Shown: piece by piece, positions 3,980 through 5,929 of the stretch
Position numbering within the stretch: the first letter of the stretch is position 1
Layout of the letters: each line of letters starts with the position of its first letter
Source of the DNA: Roseiflexaceae bacterium
GTDB taxonomy: Bacteria; Chloroflexota; Chloroflexia; Chloroflexales; Roseiflexaceae
Length of the DNA stretch: 5,929 nt
Reading direction: 5' to 3'
Assembly: GCA_947462525.1 (NCBI GenBank)
Contig: CANHPK010000115.1
Coordinates: forward strand, 1 to 5,929
Notes under the pieces: generated by a model
Told to the model about the DNA's origin: nothing
Database searches by the model: none
Seen by the model: the letters and a program-made list of their open reading frames with translations, nothing else
Translations under genes and position numbers: made by a program

Positions 3980-5929
3980 TGAAGACACGTTGGTTGGGCT
4001 GGTGTGCCGTGTACATTCTTTTGCTGGGTGCGTGCACGTCTGGGCCGACGGCACCATCATCGACGGTGACCCCAACGGCGTTGGTCCCTGCGCCATCGCA
4101 GACCCCCGTGCCGCTGACGCGTACCCCATCGACAGAACCAATGCCTTTGGAACAGACGAATGCAACGTTGCATGTACAACCGTTGACAGCTCTGTCGTAT
4201 TTCGGCACCGTGCCGGCTCCACTCGACCGTGCCGTTGTGGTCTATACCGATGCGGCAGGACGGGTATTGTCAGAGCAGGAGGTGCCGGCCAACGACGGCA
4301 CCATCGCGTTTACCATCATGACCGGTGGCGCATTGGGACCCGCAACAATTACCATCAGAAGCGGTGCGCAGGTCGTCGCCGGACCGACGATTGTGCATTC
4401 GGTGGTCGCTGATTCGACGCTGCAGACAGATGTGCCCGTGTATAGTGACCTGTTCACCCAGACGACGTCGTTTTTGGGACAGAGTGCCCGTGCCTACGAA
4501 CTCAACGGGACGACGGTCCGCGGCTATCGGTCGCCGGACAATCCGTTGTTTTGGTTGCGCGATCATGTCTATCAGGGCCGTGGGTTTCGCTACATCGAAC
4601 AAGACGTGCAAAGCCTGCTTACTGCCTTCGCGGCAGCACAACTGCCGGATGGGAGTTTGCCCGATTGGATAGACGCACCTGCCCTGGGCGTCAAAGCCGG
4701 TCGCAAGGCAGTCGAAGCAGACGTGGAGTTTTTGTTTGTGCAGGGCATCTACGAAGCCTGGCAGATGAGTGGCGATGATGCCTGGATGACCCAAATGCTC
4801 CCCCATGCCCGTGCAGCGCTGACCTACACGACAAGCGATGCCGTGCGTTGGGATGCCACACGTGGTCTGATACGGCGACCGTATACCATCGATATGTGGG
4901 ACTTTTCGTATGGCCCTACGACCAATAATCCAGACACGGGGAATGCAGCGCCGCGCCACTGGATCGACGATCAGACAATCTGGGGGACCTTCCACGGCGA
5001 CAACACGGGCCTCGTGCAGGCACTACGGATGATGGCCGCTATGGAGCAACGCGGCGGTACAGAAGCGGCCGCTCGCGCGTATCAACAACAAGCAGACGAA
5101 ATCCAACAACGGATTATCGATTTGAGCTGGAACGGCAATTTTTTTCGCCATTTTGTTGCCGAACGCCCCGACTGGAAGGCGCCCGGTGTCGACGAATCGA
5201 CCCAGTTGAGTCTGTCGAATGCCTACGCGTTGAACCGCGGCGTATTGTCGGCGGCGATGATTCAACAAGTGTTGGCGACCTACTATGAGCGCGGCCAACG
5301 CAACGACGGCATCGTGTTGCCCTGGTACAGCATCGACCCGCCGTTCCCGGCGGGGAGCTACGGATTGGCAGGCCGCAAGGGCGAACTGCCGGGCGAGTAT
5401 GTCAACGGTGGATTGCTCCCGTTGGTGGGTGGTGAATTGGCGCGGTCGGCCTTTGGCAACAACCTCGAAGCATTCGGATTCGATACGTTGAATCACTACG
5501 CGGTATTGATTGCCCGCTTCGGCGGGTCGTATCTCTGGTATTATCCAACCGGTCAACCGGGTATCTCGGGGCCAGATACGCTGGCAGTCGATGGGTGGGG
5601 TGCATCGGCAATGCTCGGGGCACTGATGGAAGGGGCAGCCGGTATCGTCGACACGGGATTTGCCTACAAAGCGGCCAAAATCACCCCACGCTGGGGGTTT
5701 TCGCCGGTCCGTCAGGCATATGTGGTTGCACGCTATCCAGCCAGCCAGGCATATGTGGCGTACCGGTGGCAACAGTCTGTGCGGCGCATCGAGGTGCACA
5801 CCACAGGCACTGCAACCTTTGCGACGGTGAGTATCCCGATCCCTGACGAGACCCCAGACACCGCGACGTTGACGATCGACGGTGTTGTGCAGCCATCGAA
5901 TGGTATTGTGGTTGTGCGTGGCCGCCGCA
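3979..5929 (+). CDS. Lipoprotein with six-hairpin glycosidase-like domain (3' end beyond window)
   Basis: 650 codons are open to the window edge with no stop seen. A signal peptide with lipobox LGAC places the lipidated cysteine at residue 19, so the protein is membrane-tethered outside the cytoplasm. A Thr/Pro/Ser linker (about 20-55) and a beta-rich segment (about 60-150) lead into an alpha-helical domain from about residue 180. This shows the pattern of (alpha/alpha)6-barrel glycosidases: NPLFWLRDH (188-196), AAQLPDGSLPDW (near 224-230), EADVEFLFVQGIYEAW (246-261), DMWDF (near 305-309), HWIDDQTIW (327-335), GEYVNGGLLP (472-481) and AVDGWGASAMLGALMEG. The C-terminal part (RWGFSPVRQAY onward) returns to beta strands. 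By analogy, acidic residues such as D224, D229, D331 or E473 could be catalytic, but this is unproven. The start ATG overlaps the FAH stop (TAATG), with GGAGGG 3 nt upstream. It is likely an inverting glycoside hydrolase; family and substrate are not determinable by eye. Confidence 0.8.
   Translation, partial: MKTRWLGWCAVYILLLGACTSGPTAPSSTVTPTALVPAPSQTPVPLTRTPSTEPMPLEQTNATLHVQPLTALSYFGTVPAPLDRAVVVYTDAAGRVLSEQEVPANDGTIAFTIMTGGALGPATITIRSGAQVVAGPTIVHSVVADSTLQTDVPVYSDLFTQTTSFLGQSARAYELNGTTVRGYRSPDNPLFWLRDHVYQGRGFRYIEQDVQSLLTAFAAAQLPDGSLPDWIDAPALGVKAGRKAVEADVEFLFVQGIYEAWQMSGDDAWMTQMLPHARAALTYTTSDAVRWDATRGLIRRPYTIDMWDFSYGPTTNNPDTGNAAPRHWIDDQTIWGTFHGDNTGLVQALRMMAAMEQRGGTEAAARAYQQQADEIQQRIIDLSWNGNFFRHFVAERPDWKAPGVDESTQLSLSNAYALNRGVLSAAMIQQVLATYYERGQRNDGIVLPWYSIDPPFPAGSYGLAGRKGELPGEYVNGGLLPLVGGELARSAFGNNLEAFGFDTLNHYAVLIARFGGSYLWYYPTGQPGISGPDTLAVDGWGASAMLGALMEGAAGIVDTGFAYKAAKITPRWGFSPVRQAYVVARYPASQAYVAYRWQQSVRRIEVHTTGTATFATVSIPIPDETPDTATLTIDGVVQPSNGIVVVRGRR
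5713..5758 (+). repeat. Short in-frame direct repeat inside the glycosidase gene
   Basis: The 13-mer CAGGCATATGTGG occurs at 5713-5725 and again at 5746-5758, exactly 33 nt (11 codons) apart and in frame. The encoded segments are QAYVVARYPAS and QAYVAYRWQQS. This may be a small duplicated beta hairpin or a coincidence of similar strand-forming sequence. Confidence 0.45.

Noticed and set aside
4270..5799. Two long minus-strand ORFs (4270-4995 and 5023-5799)
   Set aside because: They are antisense to the uninterrupted lipoprotein/glycosidase frame, whose signal peptide and barrel motifs are convincing; the antisense products look like random Arg/His/Cys-rich sequence.

Overview
The window reads as a piece of a moderately GC-rich bacterial chromosome, most plausibly from the Chloroflexota. 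That placement is an inference from gene style. It rests on luciferase-like (LLM) oxidoreductases, a TPR protein with a single membrane helix, a Thr/Pro-rich stalk and an outer beta domain, and a lipoprotein with a Thr/Pro/Ser linker. No marker gene settles it. There are no tRNA, rRNA, CRISPR or mobile elements, and nearly all of the sequence is coding.

Layout, left to right. A partial LLM oxidoreductase (1-353, minus) runs off the left edge. A 131-bp divergent intergenic region holds two interlocked promoters. A second LLM oxidoreductase of the F420/Mer-like type (485-1486, plus) follows. It converges on a two-gene minus-strand operon, and a strong bidirectional hairpin terminator (1499-1530) lies between them. 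The operon, read leftward, encodes a membrane-anchored TPR protein (2873-1752) and then a 71-residue soluble TPR-like protein (1752-1537), joined by a TAATG stop/start overlap.

A second divergent region (2874-3022) carries a good minus-strand promoter and a 7-bp inverted repeat lying over its -10 box, a likely operator. Rightward from it runs a plus-strand pair, also joined by TAATG. The first gene is a divergent fumarylacetoacetate hydrolase (FAH)-fold protein (3023-3979) that keeps the acidic metal ligands but seems to lack the usual Lys and NYxxH residues. The second is a large secreted lipoprotein with a six-hairpin glycosidase-like (alpha/alpha)6 domain (3979 to beyond the window end).

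Functionally, the two LLM enzymes point to flavin/F420 redox chemistry on unknown substrates. The TPR pair looks like a cell-envelope scaffold or sensor with a small cytoplasmic partner. The FAH/glycosidase pair may join sugar release outside the membrane to processing of a keto acid or sugar acid inside, but no substrate can be read from the sequence. No classic defence or mobile system is visible. The least ordinary items are the degenerate FAH protein coupled to the glycosidase lipoprotein, the TPR module present both alone and fused in one operon, and the dyad over the second promoter.
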